This document shows positions 8,483 through 16,070 of a stretch of DNA of 64,000 bases, piece by piece. Location: positions 1,996,501 through 2,060,500 of the forward strand of contig NZ_AP018400.1 of NCBI RefSeq assembly GCF_003609975.1. The letters run 5' to 3'. The notes under the pieces were generated by a model. That model searched no databases. It worked only from the letters and a program-made list of their open reading frames with translations, and was not told the DNA's origin. The translations under genes and the position numbers were made by a program. Source of the stretch: Streptococcus ruminantium (lineage in GTDB: Bacteria > Bacillota > Bacilli > Lactobacillales > Streptococcaceae). How positions within the stretch are numbered: position 1 is the stretch's first letter; every line of letters begins with the position of its first letter.

Positions 8483-9247
8483 TTATGATTTCATCTGCTG
8501 GTAAATCAAATCAACAGCCTCTGTTGAAATGGTACAAGTCAGTTGATAGATGGGTAGCTGACTCACCTTCTGCAACAAAGATAAGGTCTTTTGCAGTTGC
8601 GTGACCGACTGTAGAGGACGGTAAGTTTGAGTTAGGAGTCGATCAAAAGCGGCTGTTTCTGATAATTGTTCGACCACATTCTCCGATCCTTGCTTTAGAA
8701 AACAGATCGACTGCAAGGGAGCACAGCCATTGTAAGATCGCCTATGCTTTCCGTCCCAAGGTGTACCGTAAATCCGGATGTGATCGTCAGTAATGAACAA
8801 CAAAGGCTTGTCATCATTCAAGATACGTGCCCTATCACCAAAGACCTGAAGCCAGAGTTGGCTGTGAGTAGATTTTCCTGTCCCACTTGGTGCCGTAAAT
8901 AGGTAGGCTTTGTCATCTACCACCACTGTTGAACCATGGACGAGCAGTCGATTATGGGCGGGTAACTCTTCACAAATCAAGCGATAGAGGGCGATTTGTT
9001 CCAAATAGTTTCCCGAAAAATGCCGCGCCTCCTCACCACCTTTCATCCGCTCAAAATCAATATCCTTTTGTTGCACTTCGATGGTAAGGTCGGGTTCGTC
9101 ATCTGTCAGATAATCTTTGCAAAATGTCCGTGTCGAAGCAAAGCGACAGATTACCCGAATCACCAACTCTGCTAGACGAATAGTAAATATTTCCACTTTC
9201 TCTTCCTTTTCTTGTTCATCACTGTAAGGATCTGTCAGATAGGCCAA
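8483..9247 (-). CDS. HPr kinase-like protein (RiPP-cluster kinase family)
   Basis: 254 residues. The P-loop APSGTGKSTHS lies near residues 118-128, the HprK-type NDDKPLL near 158, and YGTPWDGKHRR follows. This set is shared with HPr kinase C-domains and with precursor kinases of paeninodin-type lasso clusters, which phosphorylate the precursor C-terminus. No DRTR-type HprK N-domain is present, so it is not the cell's HPr kinase. The only usable start is TTG at 9247 after AGGA; no in-frame ATG lies upstream before a stop at about 9306. The product could act on peptides such as the second and third in the array, which end in Ser and Thr (inference). Confidence 0.72.
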   Translation of the reverse strand: MAYLTDPYSDEQEKEEKVEIFTIRLAELVIRVICRFASTRTFCKDYLTDDEPDLTIEVQQKDIDFERMKGGEEARHFSGNYLEQIALYRLICEELPAHNRLLVHGSTVVVDDKAYLFTAPSGTGKSTHSQLWLQVFGDRARILNDDKPLLFITDDHIRIYGTPWDGKHRRSYNGCAPLQSICFLKQGSENVVEQLSETAAFDRLLTQTYRPLQSVTQLQKTLSLLQKVSQLPIYQLTCTISTEAVDLIYQQMKS

Positions 9248-9304
9248 TCCTGTCTTTAACGAAATAAATCCGAATATATCAGGAACGCTACTTCTGAGCT
9301 GTCG

Positions 9305-10495
9305 TTAACTGATTTGAACGATTTTCATGGTATCTAGATAGGCAACAAAATCAAACAAGTCTTGTCTTCCCCATTCTTCTTCAATTCCAAAAGCTTGGCT
9401 ATAGGCTTTGATAACCTCTTGGATGGAGCCTTTTTCGTGGATGAGGGTCCAAAGTAAGTAGCTAGTATCGTTTAATTCAATGTAGCCAGGAACCTTTTCT
9501 TTGATTTCATCCAAAGGGATAGCAATATAGGCTTCCTTCACCTGATTGGTGATAAAGGTGCCTAAAATTCGGATAGTGTCATAATCTTGTGGTCGAATCT
9601 CCACAGCTTGAATCGCCTTTACATAGTGGATGGAACCGAGTTCTGGGGATACTTTATCATGCTTGAAAAAGAAAGGGGGGATATTCTTCCACTCTGTCTT
9701 GTAAAAAGCAGGCTCATCCTTACTCAAAACCCCAGCATTATGGAGAATCTTATAGTCATTCCATTCGTTTGCAGGACGAACAGGCCACGAAAAGTTCAAC
9801 TCAGTAGAGGTGTGTACAGTGATACCGTATTTTGGAGCCATCCAGGCTAAGCACCACATATCTGTCAGCCATTTTCCATACCTATCTAGCTTTTCTTCTT
9901 CCTCTAAAGGCAATTGGAGCTTCTCCATCGTCAACAGAAAATCGTAAATCCGCTCACATTGGACATACATTTCGTGAAAAAAAGCTGCTGTCGGCTGAGC
10001 AAGCAGCCACTGAGCACCAGCAGGACTGGTTTCTGTCCATTCTAGCTCTTCGTCTGTTACATTCAAAATGGTCTGTAATCCCTGTAGGTAGAAAGGATGT
10101 TTTGAGCGCAAGAAACTTGCCTTGACAGTGGGGCTATGAGCTCCGTACCACTGGTGAGCACTCACCGGAATCTTATCAAAATCGACCATCTCCCTAAAGA
10201 TAATATCTGTATCAATATAGAAGAAAGTCTCTTTTTCCATGTGGGGATATTTTTTCAAAAATTGATACCAGAGGTAGGGGCGAATCGAGGTTGGGTATTG
10301 ATGGTTGGGACGATCATCCTCAAAGTAATGGTAAGTAATGCCGTACTTTTCTTGGAGGTAGGGTCCCATGTCCTTGTCTTCACCGTACAGTAAAAAGATG
10401 ACATCGTAGGAACCATGGGTCTGAAGATTGGTCAGTAGTACCTCACTCTCCCAACGGTAGCGGAGATTTGCCCGTGTGCAGGTGATAAAATACAT
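9305..10495 (-). CDS. Glycosyltransferase-like protein with C-terminal PqqD-like domain
   Basis: 396 residues. The N-terminal 290 or so look like a GT-A glycosyltransferase: YFITCTRANLRYRWESEVL at the nucleotide-binding edge, the metal-binding FYIDTDIIF around residue 90, then an acceptor-side region rich in aromatic residues. Residues about 315-395 (PGYIELNDTSYLLWTLI ... LFDFVAYLDTMKIV) repeat the PqqD pattern of the neighbouring small gene. A glycosyltransferase joined to a leader-binding domain points to glycosylation of the leader-bearing peptides encoded divergently 385 bases away. It heads the minus-strand operon; the start is preceded by GAAAGAGAG. Confidence 0.6.
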   Translation of the reverse strand: MYFITCTRANLRYRWESEVLLTNLQTHGSYDVIFLLYGEDKDMGPYLQEKYGITYHYFEDDRPNHQYPTSIRPYLWYQFLKKYPHMEKETFFYIDTDIIFREMVDFDKIPVSAHQWYGAHSPTVKASFLRSKHPFYLQGLQTILNVTDEELEWTETSPAGAQWLLAQPTAAFFHEMYVQCERIYDFLLTMEKLQLPLEEEEKLDRYGKWLTDMWCLAWMAPKYGITVHTSTELNFSWPVRPANEWNDYKILHNAGVLSKDEPAFYKTEWKNIPPFFFKHDKVSPELGSIHYVKAIQAVEIRPQDYDTIRILGTFITNQVKEAYIAIPLDEIKEKVPGYIELNDTSYLLWTLIHEKGSIQEVIKAYSQAFGIEEEWGRQDLFDFVAYLDTMKIVQIS

Positions 10496-10606
10496 CGTTT
10501 TCTCTCTTTCTAGTCAGCTTGACTTCCATTATATAAAAAAATGTACCTAAATTCAAGCTAGATAGAGACAGAGAGCTACTTTTTTACTAATTTAGCCCAG
10601 TATCTA
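10496..10606. other. Divergent intergenic region between glycosyltransferase and peptide array
   Basis: AT-rich spacer holding the upstream region of the minus-strand operon and leading to the array promoter at 10607. No further feature recognised. Confidence 0.4.
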
Positions 10607-10635
10607 TTGACAAGATAGGGTTTCTGTGATAGAAT
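10607..10635 (+). promoter_or_regulatory. Promoter of the peptide array
   Basis: TTGACA at 10607-10612, spacer of exactly 17, TAGAAT at 10630-10635. It reads into the decayed copy and then the first intact peptide gene. Confidence 0.7.
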
Positions 10636-10654
10636 CGCTACAGATTATTATGAG

Positions 10655-10770
10655 GAAGTAGTACGTCAAGAGAGTACAGGAAGTCTGAGTTTAAGAGGGT
10701 TATTTCGGGGAGTAAAGGATGCAATTCCTACTTCTTTAATGAACTTAAAACTCCAGCACTTCCAGCCAAA
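10655..10770 (+). pseudogene. Decayed copy of the island peptide gene
   Basis: GTACAGGAAGTCTGAGTTTA, then AGAGGGTTATTT, GATGCAATTCCTACTTCTTT and ACTCCAGCACTTCCAGCC align in order with the intact genes (ATACAAAAAGCCTGAGTTTA, ACGGTTGTTTTT, GACGTGATTACAACTTC, ACTCCAGCACCTCC). The start codon is lost and the frame broken. Its promoter is still the best in the array. Confidence 0.65.
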
Positions 10771-10879
10771 AAACATCACCATTGCAGTGTAGACGTACGT
10801 TACTAGCCCAAGGAGTTTATTAGCTCCCCCTTGAAAAGTAGGGAGAGATGATAAAAAACACTATCGGAAAGGAGCTATC

Positions 10880-10996
10880 ATGGTAAAAGAATACAAAAAG
10901 CCTGAGTTTAAGACGGTTGTTTTTGAAGCAGAAGACGTGATTACAACTTCAAACGGCGTTGCAACTCCAGCACCTCCAACAGAAGACATAGATTAG
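10880..10996 (+). CDS. Island peptide 1 (38 aa), putative RiPP precursor
   Basis: ATG after AAAGGAGCTATC. Residues 1-26 are nearly identical in all four peptides: YKKPEF at 5-10, TVVFEAEDVI, TTS at 22-24. The tail after Gly26 differs: VATPAPPTEDID. A conserved acidic leader with a Y-x-x-P-x-F motif, a break at TTS(N)G and a variable tail is the layout of a RiPP precursor, and a PqqD-like protein is encoded nearby. The tail lacks Cys, so no lanthionine or sactionine ring is possible. Too short for automatic gene calling at usual cut-offs. Confidence 0.75.
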   Translation: MVKEYKKPEFKTVVFEAEDVITTSNGVATPAPPTEDID

Positions 10997-11026
10997 TTTG
11001 AAGAGTTTATAAGAAAGGAGACCAGC

Positions 11027-11152
11027 ATGGTAAAAGAATACAAAAAACCTGAGTTTAAGACGGTTGTTTTTGAAGCAGAGGATGTCATTACTACGTCTAA
11101 CGGTACTGAAACGCCAGCACCGCCAGCAGAGGAAGAGCGTATCCCTTCCTAG
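11027..11152 (+). CDS. Island peptide 2 (41 aa), putative RiPP precursor
   Basis: ATG after AAAGGAGACCAGC, 30 bases downstream of peptide 1. The leader is identical to peptide 1 through the TTSNG break; the tail is TETPAPPAEEERIPS, ending in Ser. A C-terminal Ser is the residue phosphorylated in paeninodin-type lasso precursors (family knowledge), and the HPr-kinase-like gene of this island could act on it (inference). Confidence 0.75.
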   Translation: MVKEYKKPEFKTVVFEAEDVITTSNGTETPAPPAEEERIPS

Positions 11153-11248
11153 GATCTGTTCGACGGTACTATTAGGTTGATAAATATAGTAGTTCACACT
11201 GCTAGAGGATATGACAATATCACGAAACACTACAGAAAGGCGACCAGC

Positions 11249-11368
11249 ATGGTAAAAGCATATAAAAAACCTGAGTTTAAAACGGTTGTTTTTGAGACAG
11301 AAGATGTGATTACGACTTCTGGCGCTGAAACACCAGAACCACTAGAAACAACACCGATGCCAACCTAG
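11249..11368 (+). CDS. Island peptide 3 (39 aa), putative RiPP precursor
   Basis: The true start is the ATG at 11249; a longer in-frame start at 11177 would add residues unlike the other copies. The ribosome site is AAAGGCG. Leader MVKAYKKPEF, then TVVFETEDVITTSG; tail AETPEPLETTPMPT. It has its own upstream block (TTCACA near 11191, weak -10) homologous to that of peptide 4, so the duplicated unit includes promoter plus gene. Confidence 0.72.
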   Translation: MVKAYKKPEFKTVVFETEDVITTSGAETPEPLETTPMPT

Positions 11369-11411
11369 GTGACGCAGTTGGTGGGTACTATTAGTTTGAT
11401 AAACATAGTAG

Positions 11412-11440
11412 TTTACATCGCTAGAGTATTATGATATAAT
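11412..11440 (+). promoter_or_regulatory. Promoter of island peptide 4
   Basis: TTTACA at 11412-11417, 17-base spacer, perfect TATAAT at 11435-11440. The upstream 60 bases (GGTACTATTAG-TTGATAAA...) repeat the block before peptide 3. Confidence 0.75.
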
Positions 11441-11471
11441 GCTGTAAGACATTAAGGAAAGGAGACCCACC

Positions 11472-11609
11472 ATGGTAAAGGAATACAAAAAACCTGAGTT
11501 TAAGACAGTTGCCTTCATGTCAGAAGATGTGATTACTACGTCTGGCGGTCTGGCAACTCCAGAACCACCAGTACCACCAGAATCAGATGCTACAAAAGAC
11601 TATGTCTAA
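11472..11609 (+). CDS. Island peptide 4 (45 aa), putative RiPP precursor
   Basis: ATG after AAAGGAGACCCACC. The leader YKKPEFKTV is retained, followed by AFMSEDVITTSGG; the tail LATPEPPVPPESDATKDYV is the longest and most Pro-rich. It is the last gene of the array, followed by a terminator. The most diverged copy with the best individual promoter. Confidence 0.75.
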   Translation: MVKEYKKPEFKTVAFMSEDVITTSGGLATPEPPVPPESDATKDYV

Positions 11610-11697
11610 AATAGTACATTCAGCAGAGATAACAAAATAAGAGTATCTCAACCTTATTATACAAAACATTCAAAAACAAAACATTCTTAACGAAAGT

Positions 11698-11723
11698 GCG
11701 TTCCCAAAACGGGACGCTCTTTT
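11698..11723 (+). terminator. Terminator of the peptide array
   Basis: GCGTTCC (11698-11704) pairs with GGGACGC (11711-11717) around CAAAAC, then TCTTTTTT. Strong factor-independent form. Confidence 0.8.
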
Positions 11724-11860
11724 TTATGACCTTAAAGAGAGGAAAAGTAGTCAAGCAACCGTGGTATAAAACTTGGGAGAATAGTAGGCCGCCCAGCTCC
11801 CACCTCCAGAGTAGTTTGAGGAACCATCATACTAAAAGAAAAAGACCAACCTTGAGCTGA

Positions 11861-11906
11861 ACTGCACCCCAAAAGTTAGAGAATACATCTAACGCTTGGG
11901 GGCAGT
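11861..11906. repeat. Palindrome resembling abutted IS ends
   Basis: ACTGCACCCCAAAAGTTAGA at 11861-11880 and TCTAACGCTTGGGGGCAGT at 11888-11906 are imperfect inverted repeats separated by 7 bases. The arm resembles IS3-group terminal repeats (CTGCxCCCCAA..GTTAGA, from memory). It may be a deletion scar or very small MITE. Confidence 0.45.
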
Positions 11907-12011
11907 ACAAGGAGAAAGTCAGTCCCTTTCATTGTTCCAACTTGGTCTATTGCTACAGTCCATACCTCACGATAGTAGAGTCAGTACTTTCTCACTCACC
12001 GCTTCAGGATT

Positions 12012-13223
12012 TTAAACAACCTCTCCCGTTGCTGTTTCAGAAATCGCCGTAGGATTCGAGGATGTTTTTTCTGTATCAGCTACCATAACACTACTGGGCG
12101 CTTCAGAAATGCTAGTCTGCTTCTGCTTTGGCTTTTCAAGCGGTACAAAAGAGATGACTTTCTCTGCACCACTACCATGTAGTCCAAGACCGACTTCCTT
12201 AGAACCATCCTCTCGTTCTATCACCTGCATGCCTTCGGCTTCAAACCTTCCATCAATCTGAATATCATCAAGATGGGCAGTCGTCTCAGCATCATACGCC
12301 TTAACTGTGATTCCTGTATAATTTGATAAATTGGAATTGTCTGTCTTACTATTCTGAGCAACATACAAGATACCATTATGTTCTACTGCTCCCTGTAGCA
12401 GGCCGATATAATTTAGCTCATCCCGCAGCAGAAATTCCTGTCTACCAGTAGTCAAGTCATGTTTAAATACGATGATATTCGCCCCCTTTTCACGCTCAAT
12501 GGCTGCTGTAGCATGCTTATCAAGACCGACCAGATACAGGATATTGCCATTTGTTGTTGACCGAGCTATCCCACCAATATCAATCCGAGTATTATTATCC
12601 CTCGCATACTGTGCAACCATATCAAGCTGAACAGTGGATACCGCATTTGTATCCGTATTCCAAACATACAGTTTGGTGCCACCTGATGTGATATATTTGA
12701 GATTGCCTAGAGCAAGGATGTCATTGTTATGACCAGTTGCTTTCTTGTAGATTCTATCTATTATTTTTCCTTTCGTATCAAATACAGTAACAGGAGAAGC
12801 TGCATTATCTTGCAATGAATAAAATTTTCCATCTTCGTAAAAAAATGACTGGAATTTTGTATTCCCAAAATCTACCACTTGATTCAACACCACTTGTTGA
12901 CCGCTAGATACCGTACGACCATTTAGAACCTTGCCATTGATCATAACAGGGTTTACAGTTCTTGCTTTTCTACTGTCTGCGGCAACTAGCGAGGAAGGAA
13001 TGGCGAGCATGGATATACATTTTGATGTAAGAAAGATTTTCGTGTTTTTTACAGCAGAATCAGGCTTGTCAATTTTAGAAGTGGTGGAATCAATCTTATC
13101 AGCAAGCAGATTTCCTGATTCACTGCCACTTGGATCATTACATCCTGTTAGGACTGTACAAGCAATGACACAAGCAAGGCAAATCTTCCCCACTTTACGG
13201 TAATTACATTTAAATTTTTTCAT
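12012..13223 (-). CDS. Secreted lipoprotein, beta-propeller-like, unknown function
   Basis: 403 residues from the ATG at 13223, chosen because AAAGGACACAGT precedes it; the ATG 15 bases further up has no ribosome site. The lipobox VLTGC near residue 28 implies a signal-peptidase-II lipoprotein. Residues 100-350 contain repeated short beta strands with VFDTKGKII, KLYVWNTDTN, VFKHDLTTGRQEFLLRD and VKAYDAETT motifs, suggesting a propeller like quinoprotein or SMP-30-type folds. The tail after 355 is Ser/Thr/Glu-rich and low complexity. It is convergent to the peptide array; a role in binding or immunity for the peptides is conceivable but unproven. Confidence 0.6.
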   Translation of the reverse strand: MKKFKCNYRKVGKICLACVIACTVLTGCNDPSGSESGNLLADKIDSTTSKIDKPDSAVKNTKIFLTSKCISMLAIPSSLVAADSRKARTVNPVMINGKVLNGRTVSSGQQVVLNQVVDFGNTKFQSFFYEDGKFYSLQDNAASPVTVFDTKGKIIDRIYKKATGHNNDILALGNLKYITSGGTKLYVWNTDTNAVSTVQLDMVAQYARDNNTRIDIGGIARSTTNGNILYLVGLDKHATAAIEREKGANIIVFKHDLTTGRQEFLLRDELNYIGLLQGAVEHNGILYVAQNSKTDNSNLSNYTGITVKAYDAETTAHLDDIQIDGRFEAEGMQVIEREDGSKEVGLGLHGSGAEKVISFVPLEKPKQKQTSISEAPSSVMVADTEKTSSNPTAISETATGEVV

Positions 13224-13928
13224 ACTGTGTCCTTTCACTAAATATTCTCAATAAAAACAGATAAGCTACTTCCTTCGTCCTCGCATTCTTTTCCTCATGC
13301 TGCAAAAACGAAGAAGTAGCAAAGAAGTATTTGCTTATAAAACCAAAATAAAAGCCACCATCTGCTCGGACGAGACAGATAATGGCATTCCTGTTGTCAA
13401 AAAAGACGACTTGAACTCACAAATCGTCTCACGCAGCAAATTATTCTAAAATACACTCCTATACACTATTCGTCATCAGTTGGAAACTTTTCATTCTTTT
13501 GCATGACGAAAAAACTTACTTCATCCACTCGTCTGTTACTCATGCTCATGTCGTCGCACCACTAGACAGATGGATATACACGTCACCCTCGCTCTCTACT
13601 TGACTCTCTGTAAATCCAGATACTTTCGGATCTACTCGGAAGCTCGTATGACTTACTAGCTTAGTTTTCACTCAGCTCTCACACCTCGTTTACTAACTAA
13701 CCCAAGCATACACTACCAACAAGGGACGTTTGGTGGGGTTCGCACCTTGAAATGGAAAAGACTTGTTTTTTATCCGACAATCCTATATAATGGTATTGGT
13801 TGTTTATGTGGATTGTTGGAGAGTTCTCTCTCCCTTTTCACCTTTTTTAATGTATAGAAGCTATTTAATAATCTGCGGTCTAGCTTTAATAGCTAGAATC
13901 ATGCAAGCAAGAGATTGCCTTTGATTGC
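13224..13928. other. Intergenic region without clear genes
   Basis: Contains an imperfect hairpin (GCTACTTCCTTCGT at 13265 versus ACGAAGAAGTAGC at 13307), a sigma-A promoter at 13763-13791, and shortly after it a hairpin GGAGAG/CTCTCC near 13817-13832 followed by T-rich sequence. The last two could make a short RNA of about 60 nt. Nothing else recognised. Confidence 0.4.
13763..13791 (+). promoter_or_regulatory. Sigma-A type promoter before XRE gene region
   Basis: TTGTTT at 13763-13768, 17-base spacer, TATAAT at 13786-13791. It could drive a short RNA or the 81-codon frame and the XRE gene downstream. Confidence 0.5.
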
Positions 13929-14174
13929 ATGGTTGTAGCCATTAAAAAGTTTTCTATCTGTGGTAAAGTTGGTAGTGTCTTCAACAGTATCCTATCCTTT
14001 ATGAAAAATGTTCCCATGGTAGACTTACACAAAGTTAGAGACTCCTTGCTACGAACTGATATTGGATACTCAGCCGAGGACTACGAGAAACATAAAGACA
14101 GCGTTCCTTACAGTAATCCTGACCGTATATTTTTACTACCGATTGTCTTACATACTACCCAGATTGATTCTTGA
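13929..14174 (+). CDS. Hypothetical 81-residue protein, doubtful
   Basis: Open frame of 81 codons between the promoter at 13763 and the XRE gene. The composition is protein-like (charged middle section DYEKHKDS, hydrophobic LLPIVL near the end), but there is no convincing ribosome site and I recognise no family. It may be a gene fragment. Confidence 0.3.
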   Translation: MVVAIKKFSICGKVGSVFNSILSFMKNVPMVDLHKVRDSLLRTDIGYSAEDYEKHKDSVPYSNPDRIFLLPIVLHTTQIDS

Positions 14175-14254
14175 TAAATCAGATTATATAATCAATTGAT
14201 TACGTTATCAACCATTTTTTCAAAAAAATAATAAATCATTCGGAAAGGCTTATT

Positions 14255-14554
14255 ATGTTTACAAGTCGCCTAAAACAATTACGAAAAGAAGCGGGCTTAA
14301 CTCAAAGAAACATAGCTGATGTTTTCCACACGAGTCCTCAAAGCTATGCTCAATGGGAGAAAGGGTTAAGAAGTCCTTCTAAGAAGAGCATTGAGAAGCT
14401 TGCTGATTTTTTTAAGGTCTCCACAGACTATCTACTAGGTAATTCTGATATTAAAAAGCCAACCGAAAAATCCGAAATTGAATTATTGATTGAACAGCTC
14501 AGTGATGAACAGAAAAAGGAAACGCTACAGTTTATTAGAAACATTCTTCAGTGA
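14255..14554 (+). CDS. XRE-family transcriptional regulator
   Basis: 99 residues; Cro/CI-type helix-turn-helix over residues 5-59 (RLKQLRKEAGLTQRNIAD ... YAQWEKGLRSPS ... FKVSTDYLLG), then a charged helix. Start after GGAAAGGC. Small regulators of this form are common in phage remnants and accessory islands. Targets unknown; it is the last plus-strand gene before the conserved nrd block. Confidence 0.85.
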   Translation: MFTSRLKQLRKEAGLTQRNIADVFHTSPQSYAQWEKGLRSPSKKSIEKLADFFKVSTDYLLGNSDIKKPTEKSEIELLIEQLSDEQKKETLQFIRNILQ

Positions 14555-14689
14555 TTATTTTCCTCTAGTTTATGGATAGAGGTTTTTCCTTTGTCCAGCA
14601 GGCAAGGTCTGCTTGATTTTCCCTATATTTTCACAGTTTTTACTACAAAAAAGCCGCTAGAACCATGTTCTAACGCCCTTCGTATTTTG

Positions 14690-14716
14690 AGACAGCCCAC
14701 TGGGCTGTTTTTTTCA
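14690..14716. terminator. Terminator between XRE gene and nrdG
   Basis: ACAGCCCACTGGGCTGT followed by seven T on the plus strand; it separates the convergent XRE and nrdG genes. Confidence 0.7.
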
Positions 14717-14736
14717 TCTAACTGCTAATGAGAATC

Positions 14737-15294
14737 CTACTTTTTTAGTTTATCCCAGAGGATAACCCTATTGTCCTTTAGGGATGTTTGGACATCAATA
14801 ATGCGCTGGTTGGAGGAGCCGCGAAATTGCAGCATAAGATTGCGCTTGGTACGATCGTAGCGCCCATCCACTAAAATATCCAAATAAGATAGCAATTCCA
14901 ACTTATCTGGAGTTTCTAGCATCAACTCTTCCCATGTGTAGCCTGTCCAGGACCAGATATCCTTGGTAGGTAGTTCTTGCCGAATCCGTTTCACCAAGGG
15001 CAAGACGGTGCCTGTATTGAGAAAAGGCTCACCCCCTAGAAGAGTCAAGCCCTGCACATAGGGTTGAGATAAATCATCTAGGATACGGTCTTCTAGCTCC
15101 TTGGTGTAAGGAATACCTGCTTTAAAGGACCAGGTTGCTACATTATAGCAACCTTCACAATGGAAGAGACAGCCACTCACATAGAGGGAGCAACGCACAC
15201 CTTCACCGTCCACAAAGTTAAATGCTTTGTAGTCAATAATCCGCCCTTGACTAAGCTCCTCGCTCTTCCACTCCTGTGGTTTGGGATTGTTCAT
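14737..15294 (-). CDS. nrdG: Anaerobic ribonucleotide reductase activating protein
   Basis: 185 residues. Radical SAM signature CLFHCEGC with Cys42, Cys46 and Cys49 for the 4Fe-4S cluster, then LLGGEPF for SAM binding. NrdG generates the glycyl radical on NrdD using S-adenosylmethionine. It sits with nrdD, the 50-residue small gene, an oxidoreductase and a GNAT gene on the same strand, as in other streptococci, though here 260 bases from the GNAT gene. The start ATG at 15294 lacks a strong ribosome site. Confidence 0.93.
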   Translation of the reverse strand: MNNPKPQEWKSEELSQGRIIDYKAFNFVDGEGVRCSLYVSGCLFHCEGCYNVATWSFKAGIPYTKELEDRILDDLSQPYVQGLTLLGGEPFLNTGTVLPLVKRIRQELPTKDIWSWTGYTWEELMLETPDKLELLSYLDILVDGRYDRTKRNLMLQFRGSSNQRIIDVQTSLKDNRVILWDKLKK

Positions 15295-15554
15295 GTTTTG
15301 CTACTAAGAGCGACTAGAAAGTGGCACAGCACTGTAGATTTTATCTTTTTCTACATTCTGAGCTTCCTTCTCAAGTTCAATTAAACTTAGTCACTCCATT
15401 CCTTTCTACTTCTGGTTTACGGGAAAACTGCTTGATGATGTAACGGACAGGAAAAGACTTTTTTCTAAGCCGCATTTTCTTCAACAACTTCGGTCAGCCT
15501 TCTTCTATCTTGAGCCCGCCAACTGCTAAATCTTCTACGATACATCAAGTCCGT

Positions 15555-16070
15555 CTAGAGCTCAACCCAATAGCGCTCGATCCCTTCGCGGCAATCGTCC
15601 AAAACACCTCCACAGGCCAATATCGTCCGCCGGCTGGCTTCGTTTTTTTCCGAACAGGTCACTAAAACCTTAGAAATATGTTTGGAAGCTGCCTCCTGCA
15701 AGCCGAGTCGCAACTGTTCTTTGGCATAGCCTTTTTGGCGCTGACTCGGACGGATAGAGTAACCGATGTGTCCTCCCTTGTTGAGCAAAAAGTCATTGAG
15801 CCTTAGTCGAAGGTGAAGAAAGCCAATAGCCCGACCAGTCGCATCAAAGGAAACGTATTGAATACAGGGGACAAAACCATCTGGTAGATTCAAACCTAGT
15901 TCATAATCCTGATTTCTCTCCAACCAGTCTAAAAAATCCAAATCTTTAGAGTAAAATCCCCCATCCATGGCACTTCCTTCACGCTCAAACTCCGCAAGCA
16001 TGTCCAGAATGGTATCCTTATCCTGTTGATTTGGTCGTCTGAGTTGTAACTTTTTCTGGTAAGTAGACAT
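15555..16070 (-). CDS. GNAT family N-acetyltransferase
   Basis: 171 residues with the acetyl-CoA loop pattern R-P-S-Q-R-Q-K-G-Y-A near residue 108-117 and VTCSEKNEASRRTILACGG in the C-terminal half. Start at 16070 after AAGAGGAG; it overlaps the oxidoreductase gene by 53 bases in another frame, implying translational coupling. Substrate unknown; the gene regularly travels with nrdD/nrdG in streptococci. Confidence 0.82.
   Translation of the reverse strand: MSTYQKKLQLRRPNQQDKDTILDMLAEFEREGSAMDGGFYSKDLDFLDWLERNQDYELGLNLPDGFVPCIQYVSFDATGRAIGFLHLRLRLNDFLLNKGGHIGYSIRPSQRQKGYAKEQLRLGLQEAASKHISKVLVTCSEKNEASRRTILACGGVLDDCREGIERYWVEL

Larger units (their letters stand above)
11610..12011. other. Intergenic region with array terminator and IS-end-like palindrome
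   Basis: Holds the terminator at 11698-11723 and the palindrome at 11861-11906; no gene supported between the peptide array and the convergent lipoprotein gene. Confidence 0.5.

Noticed and set aside
3737..11609. True lasso peptide cluster
   Set aside because: No asparagine-synthetase-like cyclase or transglutaminase-like protease in the window, and Glu/Asp are not regularly placed 7-9 residues after a core Gly in the four peptides.
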